DNA from: Bacillota bacterium
GTDB taxonomy: Bacteria; Bacillota; Clostridia; Christensenellales; Aristaeellaceae
DNA length: 14,564 nt
NCBI GenBank assembly: GCA_023416655.1
Contig: JAEZHK010000129.1
Coordinates: 1-14,564, forward strand
Reading direction: 5' to 3'
Position 1 is the stretch's first letter. Every line of letters starts with the position of its first letter. Position numbers and translations under genes: made by a program. Below the pieces are notes generated by a model. It was not told the DNA's origin, ran no database searches, and saw only the letters and a program-made list of their open reading frames with translations. Positions 6,638 through 13,483 of the stretch are shown piece by piece.

Positions 6638-6754
6638 GTGAGCCATGAAATCCTGTGGGATTTCCGGGCGGCTCACTGACTTGTGGTATTGTTTCCTCCA
6701 CCAGTGTTCGCACTGGTTATGGAAACCGATTCCCGGCGCGCAGGTCGCCGGGAA
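6638..6754 (+). repeat. Structured intergenic element B (multi-stem-loop)
   Basis: This is the second copy of the stem-loop architecture seen after purA. A nested hairpin has an outer stem GTGAGCC 6638-6644 with 6670-6676 and an inner stem AAATCC 6648-6653 with 6658-6663, loop TGTG. It is followed by GGTATTGTTTCC, whose GTTTCC pairs with GGAAAC across an ACCAGTG/CACTGGT hairpin with a TTCG loop. A last hairpin (TTCCCGGCG 6730-6738 with 6746-6754) follows and matches the stem of the terminator at 2379. There is no credible coding region in the 273-bp gap. The role is unknown. Confidence 0.7.
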
Positions 6755-6800
6755 CGATTTGAAAAGTGCGGAAGTGGCGTCAGAGTTTGACTATGTGAGC

Positions 6801-6829
6801 TTGACGGCGGCGGCGGGCCGTGTTAGGAT
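6801..6829 (+). promoter_or_regulatory. Sigma-A promoter of the DUF4867 gene
   Basis: TTGACG (6801-6806), a 17-bp spacer and TAGGAT (6824-6829) with a TGT extended element. The predicted leader is about 26 nt. Confidence 0.75.
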
Positions 6830-6861
6830 AGTCCCAGAATTTGATACGGAGGCGCATCAGC

Positions 6862-7506
6862 GTGCATAAGATTCAATCGGTTTTCGACAACTCCTTCAAA
6901 AAGTACGGCGCGATCCTTCCCGTGCCGTCCGACGCCATCCGTGCGGCGGCCGCCCTGATCCCGATGCCCGAGAAGGGCGTCGCCTACCGGCGCTCGATCC
7001 CGGAACTCGAAGCCACGCCGGATTTCAAGGCCTTCCTGTCCCGTTACGGCGGCTGCAAGCCCATTGAAGCGGGCCTGTGCTGGGGCTACAACACCCGGAT
7101 GGACTGCATGGAATACCACCGCGCCAGCGAGATCAACGTGGCGGTGACCGACTGCATCGTGATGCTGGGCGACCGGCGCGATATCGTGGATGGTACCTAC
7201 GATTCCAGCCTGGTGGAGCTTTTCCACGTGCCCGCGGGCACGGCGGTGGAGATTTACGCGACCACCCTGCACTACGCCCCCTGCCAGACGGCTGAATCCG
7301 GCTTCTGCATGGTCATCTTCCTGCCCGACGGCACCAACGAGGCCCTCTCGCCCGAGGCGCTGGACGAGGCGATCCATTCGTCCGGCGAGCACCGCATGCT
7401 GTGGGCGGTGGACAAGTGGCTGATCGCCCACCCGGAGACCGGCGAGGCCAAGGCGGGCGCGCTGGCCGGTATCCGCGGCGAGAACATCGACCTTTTGAAG
7501 GGCTGA
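6862..7506 (+). CDS. DUF4867-family cupin-like protein
   Basis: A 214-residue protein starting at GTG (6862), chosen because CGGAGG lies nine bases upstream; a TTG at 6841 would put that site inside the gene. The sequence resembles the DUF4867 family of Firmicutes in length and in motifs. A block MEYHRASEINVAV (His86, Glu90) and a later LFHVPAGTAVEIYATTLHYAPC (His137) look like the two metal-binding motifs of a cupin barrel, related in style to KduI/IolB sugar isomerases. That fold is inferred, not shown. No signal peptide or membrane segment is visible, so it should be cytoplasmic. It is a single-gene unit with its own promoter and terminator. The substrate is unknown; a sugar or sugar-derivative role is a guess. 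Confidence 0.8.
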   Translation: MHKIQSVFDNSFKKYGAILPVPSDAIRAAAALIPMPEKGVAYRRSIPELEATPDFKAFLSRYGGCKPIEAGLCWGYNTRMDCMEYHRASEINVAVTDCIVMLGDRRDIVDGTYDSSLVELFHVPAGTAVEIYATTLHYAPCQTAESGFCMVIFLPDGTNEALSPEALDEAIHSSGEHRMLWAVDKWLIAHPETGEAKAGALAGIRGENIDLLKG

Positions 7507-7524
7507 AATCCATCAAAACAAGAC

Positions 7525-7548
7525 AGGCGGGGCCGAAAAGCCCCGCCT
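7525..7548. terminator. Bidirectional terminator between convergent genes
   Basis: A perfect 9-bp GC-rich stem (AGGCGGGGC 7525-7533 with 7540-7548, loop CGAAAA) is followed by TTTGTC on the plus strand. On the minus strand it is followed by GTCTTGTTTTG. It can serve both the DUF4867 gene and the minus-strand BIG2 protein gene. Confidence 0.85.
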
Positions 7549-7566
7549 TTGTCATACCTTTTTCTG

Positions 7567-8991
7567 TCAGCCGACTCGGATGGTGATCTTTCCGATCTTC
7601 TTCGTGCCGTCCAGGGTCATACAGTAGATGTTCACTTTCCCCTTCTTCCTCGCCAGCACGACGCCCTTGGAGTTGACCGCCGCCACGCTGCCGTTGGAGC
7701 TGCGCCAGCGAACGGTCTTTTTTGTGGCGTTTTCGGGCGCGCACACCGCCGTCAGCGTCTGCTTCTTGCCGCGCTTCATCGTCTGGCTGCCCGTGATGGT
7801 GACGCCCGTCACCAGAACGGGTTTCACGGTCACCCTGACGGTATCCTTCACACCGTTCTCCGTCTTGACCGTGATGGTGGCCGTGCCCGCTTTTCTGGGC
7901 GTGACCACGCCGCTGCTAGAAACAGTCGCGACGGCCTTATTGCTGCTGGACCAGGTGCAGGCAGTCTCGGCGCCGGACGGCGAGACTTCGGCCGACAAGG
8001 TGAGCGAATCCCCAAGGTAGAGGGTCTGCGTGTTCGCCGGGCTGATGGACACGCTCTTCACCACGAGGGGCTTCACGGTCACCTTGACCGAGTCCGATTT
8101 GCCGTTCTGCGTCTTGACGGTGATGGTGGCCGTCCCGGCTTTCTTGGGGGTGACCACACCGCCGGAGACCGTAGCGACGCTGCTGCTGCTCGTGGACCAG
8201 TCGTAGCTGGCCTTCGCGTCCGAGGGTGAAACGTCGGCCGTAAGGTCGAGCGTACTCCCCAGATACAATACCTGCGCATCCGACGGGCTGATGGATACGC
8301 TCTCCGGCAGCTTCTCGGCCTCCTCGGCCGATCCTTCCACGGGGTCCGCCACCAGCATGTTGTAGACCTTCGTCCGCCGCGCCTTGGTGTGGGTGGCATA
8401 GACCAGCGCCGCCTGGTACATGGTCTTCAGGGTAATCTTGTCGTAGCCGCCCGAAAGCTCCGCCGCCTTGACGCCGTACTTTTTGATCGCGCCGCTGCCC
8501 ACCTGATGACAGGTGTCAGCGTAAAACACCAGCGCGTTCGGGTCTATGATGCCCAGGCCTTTGGCCTTGTTGATATAAACGGTGATGTCCGTCTCCGCCT
8601 GTGCGTCCTGCCTTTTTACGCCCTGCGCCGTCTTGAGCAGCGCGCCGACCGCCTTTTTCTCCTCGGTGCTCAGCTTCCTGCCGGACCACACGCTGGTCGA
8701 ACCTTCGGCAAGCTGCGCGTACATTTCCTCGCCGAGGATGGTTTTCGCGGCCTCCGGGTCGTCAGACAGGATCTTTTTCAGAAGGCTGACCGCGCGACCG
8801 TTGTTCCACTGCAGGATGCCGACGCTCGGGCTGCCGTTGGTGTCGTTGCCCACGCTGCCGTAGTTGCCGTTGGTCTCCATTTTTGAGATGATCTCAACCG
8901 CCCGGTCGAGCACGGCCGACGCCGAAGCGATCTGCGTGAGCGCCAGGATCAGCATGAGGCACAGGGCCGTCACACGCGTTGTGCGGTTCAT
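7567..8991 (-). CDS. Secreted protein: lysozyme-like domain plus three BIG2 domains
   Basis: A 474-residue protein; the ATG at 8991 follows GAGGAGGG. Residues 1-26 form a signal peptide ending in ASASA. Residues 27-~218 are a helical domain that begins with an ETNGNY segment (Glu39) and contains SVGILQW (56-62), a pattern like lysozyme-superfamily muramidases (Glu near SxGxxQW). Three bacterial Ig-like BIG2 domains follow (229-308, 309-391, 392-474), each with a TxTWSSSNxxVATV-like core and KAGTATITV strand. BIG2 domains usually place the enzyme on a cell-surface or polysaccharide target. No LPXTG, SLH or lipobox is present, so release or non-covalent attachment is expected. The muramidase role is inferred. 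The next upstream gene is its paralog. Confidence 0.85.
   Translation of the reverse strand: MNRTTRVTALCLMLILALTQIASASAVLDRAVEIISKMETNGNYGSVGNDTNGSPSVGILQWNNGRAVSLLKKILSDDPEAAKTILGEEMYAQLAEGSTSVWSGRKLSTEEKKAVGALLKTAQGVKRQDAQAETDITVYINKAKGLGIIDPNALVFYADTCHQVGSGAIKKYGVKAAELSGGYDKITLKTMYQAALVYATHTKARRTKVYNMLVADPVEGSAEEAEKLPESVSISPSDAQVLYLGSTLDLTADVSPSDAKASYDWSTSSSSVATVSGGVVTPKKAGTATITVKTQNGKSDSVKVTVKPLVVKSVSISPANTQTLYLGDSLTLSAEVSPSGAETACTWSSSNKAVATVSSSGVVTPRKAGTATITVKTENGVKDTVRVTVKPVLVTGVTITGSQTMKRGKKQTLTAVCAPENATKKTVRWRSSNGSVAAVNSKGVVLARKKGKVNIYCMTLDGTKKIGKITIRVG
7871..8161 (-). repeat. Tandem DNA repeat encoding BIG2 domains
   Basis: The coding sequence of BIG2 domains 1 and 2 is similar at the DNA level with a 249-bp (83-codon) period. 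For example, the segments starting at 7871 and 8120 are nearly identical for about 40 bases. This points to recent internal duplication and makes the copy number liable to change. Confidence 0.7.
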
Positions 8992-9026
8992 GGCGATCCC
9001 TCCTCGCAATATATTTAATATTTGTC

Positions 9027-9055
9027 ATTGTATCGTAATAATTTTCAGATGTCAA
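9027..9055 (-). promoter_or_regulatory. Sigma-A promoter of the three-BIG2 secreted protein gene
   Basis: On the minus strand, a consensus TTGACA (9055-9050), a 17-bp spacer and TACAAT (9032-9027). The -35 box abuts the T-run of the terminator of the preceding gene, so the two paralogs are transcribed separately. Confidence 0.85.
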
Positions 9056-9059
9056 GCAC

Positions 9060-9098
9060 AAAAAAGGCATGCCGCCGGCTTACGACGTAAGGCATGCC
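9060..9098 (-). terminator. Terminator of the one-BIG2 paralog
   Basis: Two copies of the self-complementary GGCATGCC (9098-9091 and 9073-9066) form an 8-bp stem followed on the minus strand by TTTTTT (9065-9060). The loop contains a further TTACG/CGTAA palindrome. Confidence 0.85.
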
Positions 9099-9145
9099 CT
9101 GGGCTATAACGCATCCTATGCGGGACTATTGAAGTTGTGTTCCCG

Positions 9146-10213
9146 TCATGACTTGGCGGTGGCGCCGGGTGTGGGCGACGTCGTAGGCCCAGGTGTGGGC
9201 GACGTCGCGGAACCTGGGGTGGGCGTCGTGGTGGGATCAGGGGTGGGCGAGGCGGTTGGCATTACCTCCAAGACGGTGATGAGTACACTGTCCGTCTGAC
9301 CGCCCGAAGTCTCGGCGGTTATTACGGCTGTCCCGAGTTGCTTGGGGGTGATAGAGCCGCCATCCACCGCGACAATCTCCGGGTTACTGGAGGACCAGGT
9401 GATGCGCGTGACCGAATCCATCGGTTCAAGCAGCGCCGTCAAGAGAAGCGTATTCTCCAGGCCCATGACCTTGTCGCCCGCCGGGCTGATCCTGACCGAC
9501 TCAGGCGCGGTGCCCTCGTCCCTGACCGGCGACTTTCCCAGCGCCTGAAAGACCCGTTTCCGCCGGGTTTTGAAGGAAGTGCTGATTTCCAGCGCCGCGT
9601 TGTAAAACGCTTTCAGCGTAATCTTGTGGTATCCGCCCGTGGCCTCCGCCGCCTTCGCGGCGTATTTGCGCACGCCGCCGGTGCCCGCCTGGTGGGCGAT
9701 GTCCGCGTAGTAAACCAGCGCATCGGCGTCCACAATGCCCTGGCTTCTGGCCCTGTTGATGTAGAAAGCCACATCCGCCTGCGCCTGCTCCGCTTGCATC
9801 TGTTTGCCGATATCGGTCTTCAGAAGCGCGCTGATCGCCTTTTGCTGGTCCTCATCCAGCGCCTTCTCGCCCCAACCGTCGGACCCACAGGACTCGATCT
9901 CCTGGTAGAGCGCCTCGCCCAGAAGGGCTTTGGCCGCATCCGGATCGGCTGCCATGATTTTTTTCAATAGATCCACCGCGCGCGTGTTATTCCACTGCAG
10001 GATGCCCACGCTGGGGCTGCCGTTGGTGTCGTTGGCCACGCTGGCGTAATTCTCGCTGCTCTCCATTGTGGAGATGAGGTCGACCGCGCGCTCCACCACC
10101 TGCGAAGCGGCGAACGAGACATTCGAAGTCAGCAGCATCAGCACGAGGGCTATCAGCGCGGCTTTTTTCAGTCCTGTGAAGATTGTTGCTTCTTTATCAT
10201 ACGTATTATCCAT
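9146..10213 (-). CDS. Secreted protein: lysozyme-like domain, one BIG2 domain, Pro/Thr tail
   Basis: A 355-residue paralog of the neighbouring secreted protein. The N-terminal domain (about residues 37-225) shares Glu51 in MESSENY and a run of 16 identical residues (NDTNGSPSVGILQWNN), then ADALVYYAD and GGYHKITLK. One BIG2 domain follows (about 233-315), then a 39-residue Pro/Thr/Ser tail of PTPGxxTS repeats, a flexible wall-spanning type of linker that ends the protein with nothing after it. A hydrophobic signal segment spans residues 18-36, but the 14 residues before it are unusually acidic for a signal peptide. The ATG sits at the predicted transcription start with no ribosome site, so the start is either leaderless or wrong. 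Enzyme activity is inferred. Confidence 0.82.
   Translation of the reverse strand: MDNTYDKEATIFTGLKKAALIALVLMLLTSNVSFAASQVVERAVDLISTMESSENYASVANDTNGSPSVGILQWNNTRAVDLLKKIMAADPDAAKALLGEALYQEIESCGSDGWGEKALDEDQQKAISALLKTDIGKQMQAEQAQADVAFYINRARSQGIVDADALVYYADIAHQAGTGGVRKYAAKAAEATGGYHKITLKAFYNAALEISTSFKTRRKRVFQALGKSPVRDEGTAPESVRISPAGDKVMGLENTLLLTALLEPMDSVTRITWSSSNPEIVAVDGGSITPKQLGTAVITAETSGGQTDSVLITVLEVMPTASPTPDPTTTPTPGSATSPTPGPTTSPTPGATAKS
9169..9264 (-). repeat. 24-bp tandem repeat encoding PTPGxxTS
   Basis: Four 24-bp units (9169-9192, 9193-9216, 9217-9240, 9241-9264) with GTGGGCG cores encode eight-residue Pro/Thr/Ser repeats. The last units are more diverged. Slippage could change the linker length. 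Confidence 0.8.
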
Positions 10214-10219
10214 GGTTCT

Positions 10220-10248
10220 ATTGTAATGGCAAGCTCACCCGGTGTCAA
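10220..10248 (-). promoter_or_regulatory. Sigma-A promoter of the one-BIG2 paralog
   Basis: On the minus strand, a consensus TTGACA (10248-10243), a 17-bp spacer and TACAAT (10225-10220). The boxes match those of the neighbouring paralog exactly. Only six bases separate the -10 from the called ATG. Confidence 0.85.
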
Positions 10249-10279
10249 TCCCGACCGATGTTGGTAAGTTGTTCCGAGA

Positions 10280-10960
10280 TCAACTGCAGCCTGGGCGGGT
10301 GACCACGCCCTCCTGGTAAGGGATCACAAACTCCACGATGCCGCTGGAATACGGCGCGATGTCGTACTGCTGGTAGTAGACGACGATCCCCTCGTCCGTC
10401 AGGTAGAAACTGTCCTCGCTAAACGTCTGCCGGGCCAACTGCGGCGCGTCCTCGAAGAAGAAGTTCTCGCCGCTTGCCGTCTGTTCGGCGATCTGTGCGT
10501 CGATCTGCTCAAAAATGTAAGCGCGGTAGGGAAACCCCGGCGGAAAGAAATCGACAAGGTGCATCCGGTCCCCCTCCCGGAGGTTCCAGGTGTCGGAGGT
10601 GCGGATGGTGCCGCCGTGCGCGCCGCCGGTAAACTGGTAGGCGTCAAAATACAGGCTGATCGTGCAGAAGCGGTTGTAGGTGATGGTGTACACCATCAGC
10701 GCTTCGTATGGATTGAATGGATACCCGTTCTGCCGCGCGAAGCGGTAGCCCTCCACCGCCTGCGCGTACAATTCCGTCGAGCAGCGGTGGATGAACGCCT
10801 CCGCTTTGCGGCGGTAGTAGAGGTTGATCCGGTTCAGGATCCAAGGGAATTCCTTCGATACGAACTCCGGGTATTCCACGGTGCACGTCAGAACGCGCGT
10901 ACTGTCGTAATAGCGGGTCCGCCTTTCGCCCTTGCGGATGACCCCGGCCGCCTGCTCCAT
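10280..10960 (-). CDS. RsiV-like DUF3298 protein without signal peptide
   Basis: A 226-residue protein. The ATG at 10960 was chosen because GAGGGGGGTG lies just upstream; a TTG at 11065 would add 35 residues without adding a signal peptide. The N-terminal part (about 20-100) resembles DUF4163, with VLTCTVEYPEF and a helix of LNRINLYYRRKAEAF. The DUF3298 half carries TGGAHGGT (111-118) and ends with the family signature VVYYQQYDIAPYSSGIVEFVIPY. In B. subtilis this pair of domains forms the extracellular part of the anti-sigma factor RsiV, which binds lysozyme, and part of the deacetylase PdaC. Here both the membrane anchor and any export signal are absent. No clear promoter or terminator was found. 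The role is unknown. Confidence 0.82.
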   Translation of the reverse strand: MEQAAGVIRKGERRTRYYDSTRVLTCTVEYPEFVSKEFPWILNRINLYYRRKAEAFIHRCSTELYAQAVEGYRFARQNGYPFNPYEALMVYTITYNRFCTISLYFDAYQFTGGAHGGTIRTSDTWNLREGDRMHLVDFFPPGFPYRAYIFEQIDAQIAEQTASGENFFFEDAPQLARQTFSEDSFYLTDEGIVVYYQQYDIAPYSSGIVEFVIPYQEGVVTRPGCS

Positions 10961-11140
10961 GTCGCCACCCCCCTCGCCATTGTATGCGCGCGCATCGTCG
11001 GCACTGTCCGCCCGGCGTGGCTCGCCAAAGACTATACTTTGGTCTGTATCCAAAAAAAACCGCAAAAACAGACCGTTGTATGATTAACAGAAGATGAAAA
11101 TTTCTTTTCATTCCGGACAAAAGCGCACGCCCTGGACAGG

Positions 11141-11169
11141 TTGCGTTTTAAATTCTTCGATGCTATAAT
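11141..11169 (+). promoter_or_regulatory. Extended -10 promoter of the SDR gene
   Basis: TTGCGT (11141-11146), a 17-bp spacer and TATAAT (11164-11169) preceded by TGC. The predicted leader is about 26 nt. A short ATGAAAA/TTTTCAT inverted repeat at 11094-11111 lies upstream. Confidence 0.8.
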
Positions 11170-11201
11170 GGGCAAAACTAGACGGGGAGGCGCAAATTGT
11201 T

Positions 11202-11978
11202 ATGGGCATCATCGAAAAAATGCGATTGGATGGCAAGAAGGGCTTTGTCACCGGCGGCGCGCGCGGCATCGGAAAATCCGTCGCGCTGGCGCTGTGCGAA
11301 GCCGGAGCGGACATCGCCATCGTGGACATGGACCTGGAAGAGGCCGAAAAGACGGCGCAGTGGCTGACGGAAGAAACCGGCCGCAACTGTTTCGCCATCC
11401 GTACTGACGTGACTGATCAGCCCGATGTGAACCGCATGATCGATCGGATCCTGGAAGCCTATGGCCGCATCGACATCGCGTTCTGCAACGCGGGCATCTG
11501 CATCAACGTGCCGGCTTCTGAAATGACGCTGGAGCAGTGGAATAAGGTCATCAACGTCAACCTGACCGGCGTGTTCCTGACCGCGCAGGCGGCGGGCAAG
11601 GTGATGCTGAAGCAGGGCTCCGGTTCGATCATCAACACCGCCTCCATGTCCGGCCACATCGTCAACGTGCCCCAGCCGCAGTGCGCCTACAACGCCTCCA
11701 AGGCAGGCGTCATCCAGCTGACCAAGTCCATGGCCGTGGAATGGGCCACGACGGGCGTCCGCGTCAACTCCATCAGCCCCGGCTACATCGGCACCGAGCT
11801 GATCCTGGCCGCGCCTCACCTCAAGGCGCTGATCGACGAGTGGAACAAGATCGCCCCGATGCACCGGCTCGGGAAGCCCGAGGAGCTGCAGGCGATCGTC
11901 GTGTACCTCGCGGGCGACATGAGTTCCTTCACCACCGGCAGCGACTTCGTGGTGGACGGCGCCTTCACCAGCTTCTAA
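11202..11978 (+). CDS. Short-chain dehydrogenase/reductase (probable polyol/sugar dehydrogenase)
   Basis: A 258-residue classical SDR, normal length. The Rossmann cofactor motif TGGARGIG is at residues 17-24; Asp42 at the end of strand 2 suggests NAD(H) rather than NADP(H). NAG is at 96-98, the active-site Asn at 120, Ser150, and the YNASK motif gives Tyr163 and Lys167, so all catalytic residues are present. The C-terminal half (SISPGYIGTEL) resembles sorbose/mannitol/xylulose reductases. The ATG has GGGGAGG upstream at a slightly long spacing. The next genes are a ROK repressor and a sugar/polyol-type binding protein, which supports oxidation or reduction of an imported polyol or ketose in the cytoplasm. 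The exact substrate cannot be read from the sequence. Confidence 0.92.
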   Translation: MGIIEKMRLDGKKGFVTGGARGIGKSVALALCEAGADIAIVDMDLEEAEKTAQWLTEETGRNCFAIRTDVTDQPDVNRMIDRILEAYGRIDIAFCNAGICINVPASEMTLEQWNKVINVNLTGVFLTAQAAGKVMLKQGSGSIINTASMSGHIVNVPQPQCAYNASKAGVIQLTKSMAVEWATTGVRVNSISPGYIGTELILAAPHLKALIDEWNKIAPMHRLGKPEELQAIVVYLAGDMSSFTTGSDFVVDGAFTSF

Positions 11979-11999
11979 ACCCGATGATGGTAATCAGCT

Positions 12000-12034
12000 G
12001 CCGCGCCGGGGCGAGTTTCGTCTTGCGGCGCGGC
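12000..12034 (+). other. GC-rich hairpin downstream of the SDR gene
   Basis: A perfect 9-bp stem (GCCGCGCCG 12000-12008 with 12026-12034) lies 22 bp past the SDR stop, with no T-run. It may slow or attenuate transcription between the SDR and ROK genes. Confidence 0.5.
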
Positions 12035-12079
12035 GGCAAAGCATGTGCCGGGGCAAGGGCGCTCCCGCGCGCATAATTG

Positions 12080-12110
12080 GGCTGCACTCAAACGACGCTT
12101 GCGTGCAGCC
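12080..12110 (+). terminator. Possible terminator/attenuator between SDR and ROK genes
   Basis: A perfect 8-bp stem (GGCTGCAC 12080-12087 with 12103-12110) is followed by the moderately U-rich ATTCTCTTTACGTTT. It may end the SDR transcript or attenuate expression of the ROK gene, for which I see no separate promoter. Confidence 0.5.
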
Positions 12111-12145
12111 ATTCTCTTTACGTTTACAGCCCCGAGGTGATTTTG

Positions 12146-13294
12146 ATGAAGACGCTCAAGACCGGGGGCCGGGAGATCCGACTCCACAACCGGAGCCGTA
12201 TTCTGGAATACGTATACATGCGCGGACAGACCACCAAGCAGCAGCTGGTCGAGGCGCTGGATATGAGCCTGCCCACCGTCATCCAGAACGTCAAGGAGCT
12301 TCTGGGCGAGGGACTGTTCCGAAAGACCGGGCAACTGCAGTCCACCGGCGGCCGCAAGGCGACGGCCATCGCCCCCATCCCCCTCCTTCGCGTCGCGGTG
12401 GGCGTGGACGTCACCCGAAGCGACCTGGGCCTTGTACTTGTGGACCTGACCGGCGCCATCGTCATGCACCGCCGCATCGCCTGCGCGTTTGAGCCCACCC
12501 AAGCCTATTACGAGCGGGTCGGCCAACTGATCCTGGACTTCATAGAGGAGGCCCGGACCGCGCCCGGCCTGAAAATCCCCCGCGAGGCCTTCCTGGGCGT
12601 CGGCTTCTCGATCCCGGGCATCATCGACCAGAGCGGCGAGGAAATTCTCTACTCCCACGCGCTGAACATCCGCAACATGCCCTGCGCGCGCTTCTCCGAC
12701 CCCCTCTCGGACATCCCCTGCGCGTTCATCAACGACGCAAGCGCCGCCGGCTTCGCCGAGGCCCGGGGGCTGGAGGAACCCGCCTTCGTCTACCTTTCGC
12801 TGAACTTCTGCGTGGGCGGCGCGATTTTTTTAAACAGCCAGCTCTATCCCGGTGTGCACCAGCACAGCGGTGAATTCGGCCACATGCGGCTGGTTCCGGG
12901 CGGCAACCGCTGCTACTGCGGCCAGATCGGCTGCGTCGACGCCTACTGCGCGGCGGTCAGGCTTTCGGACCTGGCGGGCGGGAGCCTGCACGAGTTCTTC
13001 CACCGGCTGCGCGCCGGCGAACCCGCCTTCAAGAAGGTCTTCGACGAATACCTGGGCTGGCTGGCGCTGGCCGTGACAAACCTCTCGATGGCCTACGACT
13101 GCGAGGTGGTGGTCGGCGGCTTCGTCGGCAGCTTCCTGGACGAATACCTGCCCGACCTCAGGCGCCTTGCCGCGCCGCTCAATACTTTCGAGCAAAACGG
13201 CGAATACATCCGCGCCTGCCGCCACCGCCTGGAGGCCTCCGCGCTGGGCGCGGCGCTGCAGCTGATCGACAATTTTTTCCAGTCCTTTCAATAG
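12146..13294 (+). CDS. ROK-family transcriptional repressor (XylR/NagC type)
   Basis: A 382-residue protein; the ATG follows GAGGTGAT, which rules out the in-frame upstream extension. Residues 10-60 form a winged helix-turn-helix (ILEYVYMRGQTTKQQLVEAL, then SLPTVIQNVKEL). The rest is a ROK sugar-kinase-like domain. It carries IND with Asp197, HSGEFGHM (240-247, Glu243 and the zinc ligand His246) and the zinc-binding CYCGQIGC (Cys256, Cys258, Cys263). The ATP-binding phosphate motif normally seen as DxGGT is degenerate (VGVDVTRSDLG), which fits a sugar-sensing regulator rather than a kinase. It lies between the SDR and the binding-protein genes and most likely controls them in response to a sugar ligand. 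Confidence 0.93.
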   Translation: MKTLKTGGREIRLHNRSRILEYVYMRGQTTKQQLVEALDMSLPTVIQNVKELLGEGLFRKTGQLQSTGGRKATAIAPIPLLRVAVGVDVTRSDLGLVLVDLTGAIVMHRRIACAFEPTQAYYERVGQLILDFIEEARTAPGLKIPREAFLGVGFSIPGIIDQSGEEILYSHALNIRNMPCARFSDPLSDIPCAFINDASAAGFAEARGLEEPAFVYLSLNFCVGGAIFLNSQLYPGVHQHSGEFGHMRLVPGGNRCYCGQIGCVDAYCAAVRLSDLAGGSLHEFFHRLRAGEPAFKKVFDEYLGWLALAVTNLSMAYDCEVVVGGFVGSFLDEYLPDLRRLAAPLNTFEQNGEYIRACRHRLEASALGAALQLIDNFFQSFQ

Positions 13295-13320
13295 CCTGCG
13301 AGCAAGGCGGGCAACCCTTT

Positions 13321-13356
13321 CGAACCGTCGGGGCGGGCAGCCGTCCCGGCGGTTCG
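13321..13356 (+). terminator. Probable terminator after the ROK gene
   Basis: A 16-bp stem with two wobble pairs (13321-13336 with 13341-13356, loop GCAG) is followed by GCTGTTT. The stem is very stable but the U-run is short. Confidence 0.7.
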
Positions 13357-13440
13357 GCTGTTTCACCGCGTGATTTTCCGCCGCCCTGTTTCGATATCGA
13401 TACGGCAGGTTAATATATGTGCCACAGTCCCGCCGCCGCT

Positions 13441-13483
13441 ATAGGCAATTCAGTATATTTTTTAATCTCATTATTTTGCCTAT
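13441..13483. promoter_or_regulatory. Inverted repeat overlapping the SBP promoter
   Basis: ATAGGCAA (13441-13448) and its perfect complement TTGCCTAT (13476-13483) are spaced by 27 bases of AT-rich DNA, and the right arm touches the -35 box. It could be a pair of half-sites for the ROK repressor or another regulator. The role is inferred. Confidence 0.45.

Noticed and set aside
7549..8886. Plus-strand frames opposite the BIG2 protein gene
   Set aside because: The minus strand encodes a signal peptide and recognisable domains with its own promoter; the plus frames are shadows.
9169..9264. CRISPR-like array
   Set aside because: The 24-bp units are contiguous without spacers and encode in-frame Pro/Thr repeats of a protein tail.
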